Assembly (NCBI RefSeq): GCF_000801105.2
Contig: NC_079514.1
Span: 13,556,293-13,620,292 of the forward strand
From: Raphanus sativus
Taxonomy: Eukaryota > Streptophyta > Magnoliopsida > Brassicales > Brassicaceae
Length of the DNA stretch: 64,000 nucleotides
Reading direction: 5' to 3'
A model generated the notes under the pieces. That model ran no database searches. It was not told the DNA's origin and was given only the letters and a program-made list of their open reading frames with translations. The translations under genes and the position numbers were made by a program. The stretch's first letter is position 1. Every line of letters starts with the position of its first letter. Positions 26,043 to 36,856 of this stretch are shown here, piece by piece.

Positions 26043-29000
26043 CAATAGCTTGACACATCTGGAAAAGATGCAAATGCAAAAAAAAAATGACTTTATAAAC
26101 CAATGGTATATCTATGAAATCAATACCATTAAAAAGGGATCATTCTCATTTTATGTCTTTAATGAAAATTTTAATTTTTCTAAAAATGTTCTTATTTTTG
26201 CAAAGGATTAATAAAATTCATTAATGGCGTTTGAGTCTTTTGGTTTTAGGTTTGCATATTATATTTTAAATAGAACAATAAATAATGGGCTTACACATAC
26301 TTATGAGATATATTACTTTTATTTTATATAAACATTTTGAGTTTAAATTTTAGACTTATATATTATGAAACTAAATTAATCAACAAACATAATAACATCA
26401 TAATATTATTTTCTTAAATCTATATATCATAAAATTAAATTTCAAATCTAAAATAAAAAATTCAAAGTTTATAATAGGTTATCGGAAACAAAAATAAACA
26501 AACATTTTCATATCAATAAGTTTTTTATATTATTATTTTTATTTGGATGACATAATAAAAATATCAAAGTTTAAAAATCACAAGTTTACGTAATATTAAA
26601 AAGTATATGATAAAATTAATAAAAAATCTTAAAATAGTATCAGATATTTTTTGTTTTTAACGGATCATTGGTATCAAATCACATGTTAATAACGAGTTTT
26701 TGGGTTTGGATTTTTACTGATTTCTATAAACTTTTAATTAACAAATTTTTCATTGAATACGAACCGGATTATATATAAGTCACATGTTTACCGGTTCAAC
26801 CACGGATCTGACTTAGATATGAAAACAATTTTTACAACTCAAACATTATTTTAAAAAACTTTAAAATTATATGTTCTCTAATAAAAAGTTATAAATTCAT
26901 CCAAATCATTCTTGAAAAATATTTGTTCTATTTCCTTTTACTTTGAAAAGAAAAACATAAAACCTCAATTGTTGTGATTTGAAACAAAAATAATGGTAAT
27001 ATGTAAATCAATTTTGGGTCAATAATTGAAAAAAAAACGCGCTTTTTATATTACTAGTACTTATTGAAATAAAAAAATACATTTAATATTATTATAGACT
27101 TTTATTTTGTTTTGTTTTGTCATAACTTATAATATGGGTGCGATTTTGAACATGATTAGCTTGGCATGGGAAGTGCGTTAGAAACGCTATGTGGGCAAGC
27201 GTTTGGAGCGGGGAAATTGTCTATGCTTGGCGTCTACCTGCAGCGATCATGGGTGATCCTAAACGTGACGGCTCTTATCCTTACACTCCTTTACATCTTC
27301 GCCGCCCCAATCCTCGCGTCCATCGGCCAAACACCGACGATCTCTAGCGCCGCCGGAGTCTTTTCCATCTACATGATCCCTCAAATCTTCGCTTACGCAG
27401 TTAACTTCCCAACCGCTAAATTCCTCCAATCGCAAAGCAAGATAATGGTCATGGCCGCCATTTCCGCGGCTGCGCTTGTTCTCCACGTACCCCTCACGTG
27501 GTTTGTTATGGAGAAGCTCAAGTGGGGCATGGCGGGTCTAGCCGTCGTGCTTAACGGCTCGTGGTGGTTCATTGACGTGGCACAGCTCGTGTACATATTT
27601 AGTGGCACGTGCGGCGAAGCTTGGTCTGGATTATCATGGGAAGCTTTTCATAACTTGTGGGGTTTCGTTAGATTGTCATTGGCTTCTGCTGTTATGCTCT
27701 GGTGAGTCGATGCCCGACCCGTCTCACGTCTTAATATTGTTATTAATTATCATTGTTAATTTAATTGGTTGTTTTACTTATGAAAGTTTGGAGGTTTGGT
27801 ATTTTATGGCAATCATATTATTTGCTGGATATTTGAAGAATGCTGAAGTATCAGTTGCCGCACTCTCCATCTGGTAAATATTAAAATTTATCAGTATTTT
27901 TACTATACACGTTAATTCAACGTCATCCTTTGTTTAAAAGTCATTTACGCACTACTTGATGTTCAGTTTCTTCCTTTTTAAATTTATCATCAATCAAGAT
28001 CTTCTTTAGGAAATTTATATTTAATACATCGTGCATAGACCATGCAGCATGGCAGACTTAAGTGTACGTTTATCTTTTAGTCGTCGCTTTCTTGGGCAGT
28101 GAATCCCCTACTAGTTAAATAGTTTGATTAGATAATTATTAAAAAAATTCATTTCTTTCTTTAAAGTTTTAACTTTTCGGTCATATCTATTTAATTATAC
28201 ACATCAAAGGACCAATATAAAAACTAAAACCGGCTGTCGAATATCAGAATATGTCCATCTGCTCATTATTTTTTTTGTCGGCATACATATAATCGATATG
28301 ATCATAAAATTATTGTATAGTAAAAACGATTATTCTTTGAATCTATGCATCTAATCATTTTAAAAAATAAATTGAAACTTTAGCATGAACATTTTGGGAT
28401 GGACCGCCATGGTTGCAATTGGGATGAACACAGCCGTCAGGTAAAACCACGTATCTTTCACACATGGACAAATAAAAATAAAAATTTCATTGAAATTTCT
28501 TTGGCCTGTAACTTTTAAGAATATTAACATATGAAGTGATCTCAAACTGGTGTAGTGTGAGAGTGTCAAACGAATTAGGAGCAAACCATCCAAGAACCGC
28601 CAAGTTCTCACTAGTAGTAGCAGTGATAACATCCACGTTGATTGGAGTCATTATATCGACCGTGCTACTCTTCTTTCGAAACCAATATCCATCATTATTT
28701 GTGGGGGATGAAGAAGTCATCACTCTTGTTAAAGAACTCACACCAATACTTGCACTCTCCATTGTCATCAATAATGTGCAACCTGTCTTATCAGGTAATC
28801 CGTCTAACTATCTCAAAATCAAAACTTATTCATTTCAGTTTGATTCAGTTTCTGGTTTCTTAGTCTTAATTATATCATATATGGTTTCTCTTTTAGATTA
28901 ATAAGTTAAGGTTTCTTTTCTAGCTTGACTTATGTTGGACATTAGGTGACGGTTCTTGTTTTGGGATTGCGGTTTTCGTTTATGAATAGCATGTCCGAAC

Positions 29001-29770
29001 TACAAATTTTTGTTTCGGTTTGAGTCTACTAAAACAACTAACATTGTCTTTTGTTCTGTTTTTTTTAGTTACTTATTTTTATTATTATTCAGTTAACTTT
29101 AGTCAGTTTCTTTTAACTTTCATCCGTGTTTTGTGAATTTATATATGTTCGGTAATGTAACCATTAGATATAAGGAAGCATACATCTAACAAACTACAAT
29201 GGGTCATGTCTTTGGTTATGTAAGAAACTTACTCAATAAATTATACGGCAATATGATGATAAAATGGAAAAATCAGGGGTGGCTGTGGGAGCTGGATGGC
29301 AAGCTGTGGTGGCGTACGTTAACATTGCATGCTATTACTTGTTTGGAATCCCATTTGGTCTATTGTTAGGATACAAGCTCGACTTTGGTGTAAAGGTAAA
29401 AATGATACCCAAAGTCCACTATTATCTCATTAGTTTATACAACTTTTCAAAACGTTAAAGTTCAGAACTCAAGAGACTGATGTTGAACAATCTTTTATAT
29501 TATTAGGGAATCTGGTGTGGGATGTTGACGGGAACCGTGGTTCAGACAATAGTCTTAACGTGGATGATCTGCAAAACAAATTGGGACAAAGAGGTAAACT
29601 CACAGCACTGAAAAAACTCCTAATACTTTTTGTTTTAAAATAAAACCCTTCTATGTTCTAGCTGAATAGAATTGGAACCAATATGTTTTGTTATGTAGGC
29701 TGCGATGGCTGATGATAGGATAAGAGAGTGGGGAGGAGAAGCATCAGAAATAGAGCAACTCTTAAACTAA
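24472..29770 (+). CDS. MATE efflux transporter, DETOXIFICATION 29-like
   Basis: This encodes a MATE-family proton-coupled antiporter exporting organic compounds, with about twelve membrane helices. Exons are 24472-24780, 27160-27701, 27787-27873, 28384-28440, 28556-28794, 29277-29395, 29507-29593 and 29699-29770. They total 1512 nt (503 residues), in phase with GT-AG. The start [14 protein letters not shown] is chosen over an upstream in-frame ATG at 24397 because it matches the family. Recognisable pieces are [15 protein letters not shown] (the conserved MATE motif), [52 protein letters not shown] and [13 protein letters not shown]. The first intron is 2379 bp and contains a hAT MITE, whereas the others are short. 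The syntenic Arabidopsis gene is At3g26590. Confidence 0.92.
25186..25958. mobile_element. non-autonomous hAT element (MITE), 773 bp, in MATE intron 1
   Basis: The ends are inverted: CAGTGTTGTTAAAACCGG on the left, and on the right the complement of CAGTGTTATTAAACCCGG. Exact 8-bp direct repeats TTATTTTC flank it at 25178-25185 and 25959-25966. An 8-bp duplication and CAGTG termini fit the hAT superfamily. Subterminal DNA is full of ccggttc-type motifs on both sides, likely transposase-binding repeats. No coding sequence is present. Confidence 0.88.
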
Positions 29771-30525
29771 AAAGACAGGAAGTAAAGTACTATTCATATC
29801 ACAGAAACTCAGTTGAGTTTGGGTCAACGGCACCTTGTATCTTAGTAACAAGACAGTTTGCATTCACTGTTTTTAGCAGTTTGATAGAGATGACCAGTAA
29901 AAAGTACTAAGAAAAAAAAAAGTACTAGAAATTTTTGTAACGGTAAAAGCTATTTTTATAAGTGTGGGTTGTTGTTGGTTTTCGGAATGGTACGTTCATT
30001 TGATATCATAAGTGAATTATGATAACTCTAAAACTAAAAGTAATAAGGCTTTAAATTGGAAATCCTTGTTCCTTGAAGCTAATTGTGAAGGCAAGAATCA
30101 ACAAGTATATACATATATAGGCGTCATAAGTCAAGTCATCGAACAAGTAGGACTTGTATATCGAGTTGGAGATCGTATAGATCTAGGAGAAGCATGTTCT
30201 ATATAGTACATATAAATACATACAAGCTTAGCATAAGACAAAATATTCATTCATCGGTTTCAAACTTCTTCAAGCGTGCCTTAATTAGTCTTTTACCTTT
30301 AAACAATTTTTTTTTCTGAATAAACAATTACAGTACAGTAGTAATACAGAACAAAGTGAAACATAATTCCAGACATCAAACACTTTTTATCTACAATGAG
30401 ATATGATTACATCTACTTGCAAGTTTTATACATCCATATTCAAATATAATTACAAGACAAGTGTGAAAGAGAGAGAGATGAAACAGTACCAGACCTGGGA
30501 CGAAAGAGTCTTTTCCTCCTCTCAC
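29771..30525. other. convergent intergenic spacer
   Basis: This is the 3' flank of the MATE gene and of the minus-strand TPR gene. No additional gene or repeat was recognised. Confidence 0.45.
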
Positions 30526-31875
30526 TTATCTTTGTAGCAAAAGTGCTGCTCCAACTAAACCAAACCACAGTGTCAAAGAAAGCCAAAAGACTTTGTTCTT
30601 CTCCATCCCGACAGGTGGTCGCCAAACCAAGAGCTTTCCTAGAAAGTCTTCACTCGACTCGACCTGATTCGTAGTCGATTCATTCATCCTCCTGTCCCTG
30701 TCCCTCTCCTTGTCACTCCATGTCACTGCATAGCTGTGTGCAACATAAACATCAAAGACCATTTAAAAAAAAAGGGAAGTCGATATGCATGAGCCCAACA
30801 GGAGACATAACGTAAAATGAATACCTGTCGTAGCTTGAACCGATCATGGGTATGGTAACCATTTCCTCCTGAGAGATCTTGAGCTTAGGAGCTTGCAAGA
30901 TATACCTAAGCTCAGAGGCTTGACGACGGATACCAGGACTAGGGTGTCTCTTCTCTAGTTGCTGATAAAGATCAATGCAATCAGCGTGGCGATTATTGGC
31001 CTCATATGCCATAGCTAACCAAATTTGAATCTGGCATTTCAACAGATCATTAGCATACCAATTCTTATTCAATAAACGGTAAAAGAAGTACCTAATGGTG
31101 TTTTTTTACAAACCAACCTCACCACCAAAGAGCGTTGGCCTTGGGATAATAGTAAGAGCTCCTTCAAGAAACTCAATCGCTCGTCCATACATGCCTTTAC
31201 CATAAGCCTTTTGTCCCAACTCAAACATCAATTCTGCAGTTGCTCTCCTCTCTGCTTGCTCCTGAGCTACCTGCTCTCACCAATCTCTTCAATCACCACA
31301 TCTCTACTCTTCAAAATTGCATTTTTTTTAACTAAACTAATCTTAAAAGCTTCATGAGCAAGTAACATAACATAACCCTAGAAAGAACGCACCTTTTCGA
31401 GCTCTCGTTTAACCCTCATCCTCTTCTTCTCTTCTGAATCATCATCATCACCTTCTTCATCAATCTTATACTGCAACTCCTCTGCTTTCCTCTCAAGCTC
31501 CTTCATGTCCTGCAGCTCCTTAGCTCTCCTCTTCATCTCCTTCTCAACATCGTACGCTTCTTCATCTTCTTCGTCATCACTCTCCTTCCCCTCACCCTCG
31601 TCGCTGGATCCGGCCTCGTCGTAATCCACGGCGTTAGCCCTTGATTTCGCCTTTCCGCGAGTCAGAAACCGGCGACTCCGAGCCTCTGCGTCCGATTCAA
31701 GAGGCTTGTTTGACGAGAGAGACGCGTAATGAGAAGAAACGTAACCGTGCGAGTCTCTCTTCGGTAGATTCAGGACAACGTCGACAACCGCCAAGCGAAT
31801 TCTCCGATCAGTGACCACCGTACGGTGAGAGTTGACGTCGAGTAACAGCGCCACGTTTCCGATAACCGCCGCCAT
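30526..31875 (-). CDS. TPR-like protein with C-terminal membrane anchor, At3g26580-like
   Basis: Exons 31393-31875, 31118-31270, 30825-31030 and 30526-30733 join in phase to 1050 nt (349 residues). The N-terminus (MAAVIGNVALLLDVNSHR) could be a plastid transit peptide. It is followed by a highly acidic stretch (SSDEGEGKESDDEEDEEA) and a charged coiled-coil-like region (KRRAKELQDMKELERKAEEL). Helix pairs typical of TPR repeats follow (ATAELMFELGQKAYGKGMYG, IEFLEGALTIIPRP, WLAMAYEANNRHADCIDLYQ). The last 25 residues are one hydrophobic segment (VFWLSLTLWFGLVGAALLLQ), a likely tail anchor. The molecular role is not known to me; the syntenic Arabidopsis gene is annotated as a chloroplast TPR protein. 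Nothing looks broken. Confidence 0.88.
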
Positions 31876-32296
31876 GGAAACGCAAAGTGGAAACGAGGAA
31901 GAAACAGAACCAAGAGAAGCAAAGAGATAGCTTTGGTCGGGAGATATCTCTAATTCGTGGTGAGTGTTTAGTGATGTGACTACTGTGCCCTCGGATTTCT
32001 AATTTGAGATCGCTGAAGGGGACTATGCGTGTGAGGGTGGTTTCGTCATTAGAGTAGCAAGTCATGTCGATTTTCTAACGGGACGCGTGTACGCAAAGTA
32101 AGAGATGCGCGCGTCTCACGAAACCAACATGACATATGAGACTTGACGTTTCTCCGATCAACTAACAAACACCAAGACGTCCAAGACGTTTTCAATGAGA
32201 ATTAAACGACATCCACTCTAAATCGATTTTATCAGGACGACGAGACGAATGGGTTTAGTTAACATGGAAGGAGTTTTTTATTTAGAAAATTTAGTA

Positions 32297-34529
32297 TGGT
32301 TTGCGGAGGCAGAAAATAATTTTGTCGGGGGCATATATATTAAAGTAAAATATGATATAAAAAAATCTCTTAAATCAAAATATTCTTACAAATATTATTC
32401 AACGAACTTACAAACATACTCTACGTTCAGCCATGGTTTGAAACATTTTCACCACTGTTTCATTTGTAACCGATGCAAACAAATCTTTTTCAATATAGCA
32501 AACAAGACAGTCACTTAAAAACTGATCTCCAATCCGGTTGCACGAAGCCGTCTTCACAAACTTCATTGCAGAAAAACATCTCTCGATAGTTGCCGTAGCA
32601 ACTGGTAAAGTTAGTGCTAACTTCAAAAGTCTGTAAACTAGAGGATGTGCAAGATGTTTCTGTGTTTCAACCATCAAACGAGAAAGATCTCCAAGACTCT
32701 TTAAGTTATTAAATCGGCCATCCTCTCTTATATTATCAATGTAGATGTCAAGTTGCTGCTCAAGAGAAGAACGCTCAAAAAAACTAAAATCGTCTGGATA
32801 GAACTCAACCAATTTTATCAGGTTCTCTTTGTCAAACAACTTGAACGATTTTGTAGGACTTAAGGAAGCCATACAAATAAGAAGTTGGGTGTTTACCTCA
32901 GTAAAACGATCATTGAACTCTTGCAGCTGCAGATCCAGAACAACATTGAAGCAACTGATCTTATAATGATGCAAATTGGTTATGTTGCTTTTCTTTCGTC
33001 GCCTCCCAGAACCAACAAAACCATCTTCCATCATGATCATTTCAATATCATATTTCTTACAGAACAAAGAAACTTTAACCATCAGAGAATCTCATCCATC
33101 ATCTCTAAGCTTCTGCAGTTCTCGCTTAGTTGATTCGACCAATGAAACAGCATTCAGAATGTCTTGACTTTTTTGTTGCAAAGCCATGGATAAATTTTCC
33201 GTTAGTCCCAAAATAAGCAGCATCAGTTGCATATAGAAGACAAAATCAAAAGTACACAAGTACTTAATAAGACCATATGCTTGTCGTTTCTTTGAGTCAT
33301 CAAGGCCTTCATTCTGGATATATTCAAGCACCTCAATAACAATTGAAAACAACTCGACCAGACGCACTAATGTCTTATGATGAGAACCCCAACGAGTATT
33401 TGATGGCCTTGGAAGAGAACGCTTTTGATTCTTCCCTTTTCCAGTGCTAATTTCACCACTGCTAATACCTTTTTCGATCTCCTTACGGTATTTTTCTTTA
33501 AGTTCATCTTGTCGTTTGCAGGAAGCCCCAACTACATTCAACAATGTAGAAATCATATCAAAAAACTCACCAACTTCAAAATGTTTCTTCGCGACTGCCA
33601 CTACTACCAATTGAAGCTGATGAGCAAAGCAATGAACATAGACTGTTTTTGATTCATCAAAGAATCACACATCTTAACTGCAATATTGTGAAAGCTATTT
33701 AGACCACCCACATGAGTAGCAAATCTCTCAGATTTATTCCAGCTAGAAAAACCTTCTGTCACGAACGTATCATTCCCACCTTGCTTATGTATGTCATCTC
33801 GAAACAAGTAACAACACAAACAATAAGCTCTATCTGTCGATACGCTGTACTCAAGCCAAGTACCATACTGATCAAACCAAGTAGGACAAAACCGTCTCAA
33901 AGAATTTGAGATCATCTTTTTCGGAAAATTATGACCATACGGTTTACAAGGACCTCTAGCTAGATACTTGCGCCTTATCTCGTCTCTTTGATTTGAATCA
34001 TATGCATTGATTTTTTTCCTTTTAGCAGGATCCCATGGTAAATCATCCAAATTTTCTTTAGGTGCTGGTGTGAAGGATCTTTTAAGAAACTTTTCCATTG
34101 ATCTATGTGACAAACAAAAGTATTAGTTTATATCAAATTTAGAATAACAGAAAAACAAATATTTTTAAAATTGACTAGATTCATGACTCACCAAGAGAAT
34201 TATATAAGTGAATGTGAATCTCGTTTGCTTGACGAAAAAAGTGAATTTGGAAGACGAAGAAGTTCCAAACGTGAAAAAGACAATGTGAAACACAGATTTT
34301 AATTTTAGGTTTTATTCATTAGTGGGCTTTGCAGTATAATTCCATTAAAATACTAATTGGGCTTAAATACATTATCATTCTTTTATATGTAAATGGGTTT
34401 AAATAAATGTATGGGGGCAAAAAAAATTATTAATGGGGTCATCATATACATTGGGCTTTAGGTTACACTAATTTTCTTAATTTTGCTGGGTTCATTGACC
34501 GCATGTTGGTGGGTGTAGCTCCGCCACTG
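32297..34529 (-). mobile_element. hAT transposon remnant (TTF zinc finger / hAT dimerisation type)
   Basis: The right end, ctccgccactg at 34519-34529, is the complement of CAGTGGCGGAG. The left end, gcggaggcag at about 32302, is a damaged copy of the same terminus. The flanks, tttagtat (left) and ttcttatt (right), match at only about five of eight positions, so any target duplication has decayed. Inside is a broken transposase on the minus strand. In Arabidopsis the phosphate transporter PHT2;1 occupies this interval. Confidence 0.7.
32408..34098 (-). pseudogene. internally deleted hAT transposase
   Basis: Three reading frames together resemble plant TTF-type zinc finger/hAT dimerisation proteins. 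The segment 33604-34098 carries MEKFLKRSFTPAP, KPYGHNFPKK, the TTF block (CPTWFDQYGTWLEYSVS, YCLCCYLFRDD) and HVGGLNSFHN. The segment 33092-33610 carries KHFEVGEFFDMISTLLNVVG and PSNTRWGSHHKTL. The segment 32408-33082 carries ATATIERCFSAMKFVKT and LSDCLVCYIEKDLF, the hAT C-terminal dimerisation domain. Near 33640 the first frame runs to a stop. The second frame, read back, gives ESKTVYVHCFAHQLQL, which belongs much further along the protein, so a central portion including catalytic residues has been deleted. A stop or frameshift also separates the last two pieces near 33085. Confidence 0.8.
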
Positions 34530-34818
34530 TTCTTATTTCACCTACCATAAAATATGTAGTAAATACACTTTCAATGTGTTTAGAATATTTAAATGATTGA
34601 AAAAGCATCGCTCTCATATGATTCTAAAGAGGCAAAGTCACAACCAGTTAGTGAAAGTTTCACAACCATCTCTCACTTTTCGTCGGCTTCGTCTATCGGA
34701 TTTTTTGTTCTTTTTAATTCCTACTTCTCATATTTAAAGCCCATATTTTCTTATTTTACTTATTTTGGTGAAGGGTGTTGAAATTAGTAAAGGGTATAAG
34801 TGATTTAATTTTTTGTAG

Positions 34819-35030
34819 GAGGGCATTTGAGCCGATGACTCTATTTGTTTTATACATGTCCAAGATGTGGTTTTTGGTATTAATCTCGAGATTTGGTTTA
34901 ATGCTTATACGTTGTCTTCATCCACCAATATGCGGTTTATGCTCTCAGCCTTTTATCAGGCCACTGTACTTTTGGCTTCTCCTCTGGTCCATCTTTGTGT
35001 TACTGGAAAGAAGAAGAGCCTCTGAATTAG
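34819..35030 (+). pseudogene. unrecognised exon-like fragment with frameshift
   Basis: A stretch flanked by an acceptor-like ttttttgtag and a donor-like ag|gtatat reads RAFEPMTLFVLY. After a frame change it reads VQDVVFGINLEIWFNAYTL, SSSTNMRFMLSAFYQATVLL and ASPLVHLCVTGKKKS. The composition looks like a real membrane-protein exon, not random DNA. I do not recognise the family, and it does not resemble PHT2;1, the gene expected here. The frameshift and a stop suggest it is dead. Confidence 0.4.
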
Positions 35031-35192
35031 GTATATGGGTTTGGTTCTTCCTTTGGTGAGTGGTGTTCTCCTACTGATTAACCATGGAACAATTTAGTCT
35101 TGTCGAGATATTTCTGGTGCATTTGTTGCATGGTTTCTTTCTTCATCTGGACAATTCTACCGGTGATCGCTTACTGATTACAGAGAATCGAA

Positions 35193-35379
35193 CAGTGGCG
35201 GAGGGAGATGGAGAGGAAGGGTGGCAGCTGCCCACCATGAAATATTTATTTTTGTGCATTTTCTTTGATTATTCATATTTTTTATGGTTTACATGGTAAA
35301 ATTTCTATGATTGCCCCCTATAAATTAAGTTCAAATCTTAGATTGCCCCCTGTAAAACTCAAGTCTGGCTCCGCCACTG
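35193..35379. mobile_element. 187-bp hAT MITE
   Basis: The inverted ends, CAGTGGCGGAG... and ...CTCCGCCACTG, are flanked by exact 8-bp direct repeats GAATCGAA at 35185-35192 and 35380-35387. The terminus is the same as that of the hAT remnant ending at 34529. Just inside the right end, gattgccccct occurs twice. Confidence 0.9.
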
Positions 35380-35387
35380 GAATCGAA

Positions 35388-36856
35388 GATTCTTATTGTT
35401 TAATGTCCAATCTCTTTTTATTAGTTATGGTGTGTTAGCATGGATGTTTATCCCAGTGATCCACAACAAGCTCGTCATTTCGTGAAAAATCTGTTGATTT
35501 TTCATGAGATCAAAGTACACAATCCCAGTTCATAAATGGGATTGAGTATACATTTATAAGATATGTGTGGTACATTGATCGTGTATTTGGTATCCATGCA
35601 CAACTTATTTAATGATAATTCAATGGTTCGGGGTTGGAGGTTTATTCTCTTTGTTGTATGGCGATATTTTGATATTCGTTTAATAGTTAAAAATTAGCGG
35701 TCTCCTATATATATGTCAGATGAATCAATAGACTGGATTCTAATCCCAGGAAAATTTATAGATCTGATTTGATATTTGACCAATGTTATATATAAAAAAA
35801 GGAAGTTGGAGTCTATAATGTGATATAAACTAGAAGATCACAAGAATTAAGAGTATTGTTCCTTTGTTGATTAGGATAACCTCTCAAGAATTTTTTTTTT
35901 GCGTATTTTTTATATTTTCTGTTTTCGTTTTATTGTCCTTTTTTAGTTTTAAACAATGAATAACTGGTGAACAAAAAAAACAACGAATGACTATTCTATT
36001 ACTTAAAAGTGATAGTACATAAAACAACCAATAACAAAGCTCTCTATGAAAAGATCTTGCAGTAATTCAACTTAAAAGGTGTTTAATATATACAAACTAA
36101 ACGCATATAAATCAAATTTTTTTTTTAAGAAAAATGTTAAGTTTCTAAAATCTAACCTTAAAAATACATACAATATTATAGCACATGTTATCAATCCATA
36201 AACAAAAAAATATCATGATTCACTACATTCATTCATCTACATTGAAAACAATTCAATTTTACTATATCTTAATTTATATCATTTAAAAATGGTTATAATT
36301 ACATGATTTCAATTTTCCTGCAACAAAATAGTTTTTTTTTATAAAATTTATAAATTTCTTTAAAATATAATATTCGTAAAAATGAATTCTGATTTTTTGT
36401 TTGGTCATAAAACGGTTATAGTTTTACAAGAATTTTAGATTAATTTTTTATTTGGTTGAAGTTTGAGTATACTATTATATTTAAAATCAAGTTTTTGAGT
36501 TGTATGCGGCAAATTTACTTTGGGCATTTACTTTTATTTTATTCAAAAATACGTTTTAAAAGGAATATTATTATTTTCAAAATTACTGTATGATCTAAAA
36601 GGCAATATCCTTAATATAAATAAATATATAAATGAATTCCCTTTTATATATCAAAAAGGAAATTTAATACAAAAGATAATTTTTTAACATCTATATATAT
36701 ATAAAGAATAAAGAATAATGTAACCTTAAAACTCTGCGTTTGGGAGGAGTCGGCTACTAGACAGAAGAAACCAAAGAAAAAAATCAGAGTAAAAAGAAAA
36801 CCCTAGAAATCGATAGAAACCAACTTGTTCTTCGCGATTTCATCAACACACTGCCA
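35388..36856. other. intergenic region and DEAH5 upstream
   Basis: AT-rich DNA without a recognisable gene. The last 130 bp holds a purine-rich leader with aaaccctagaaatcg, typical of plant housekeeping 5' UTRs. Confidence 0.45.

Noticed and set aside
27030..27060. Helitron 3' end (cgcgcttttt ... actagt) in MATE intron 1
   Set aside because: The hairpin is not formed and no 5' end was found; too weak to call.
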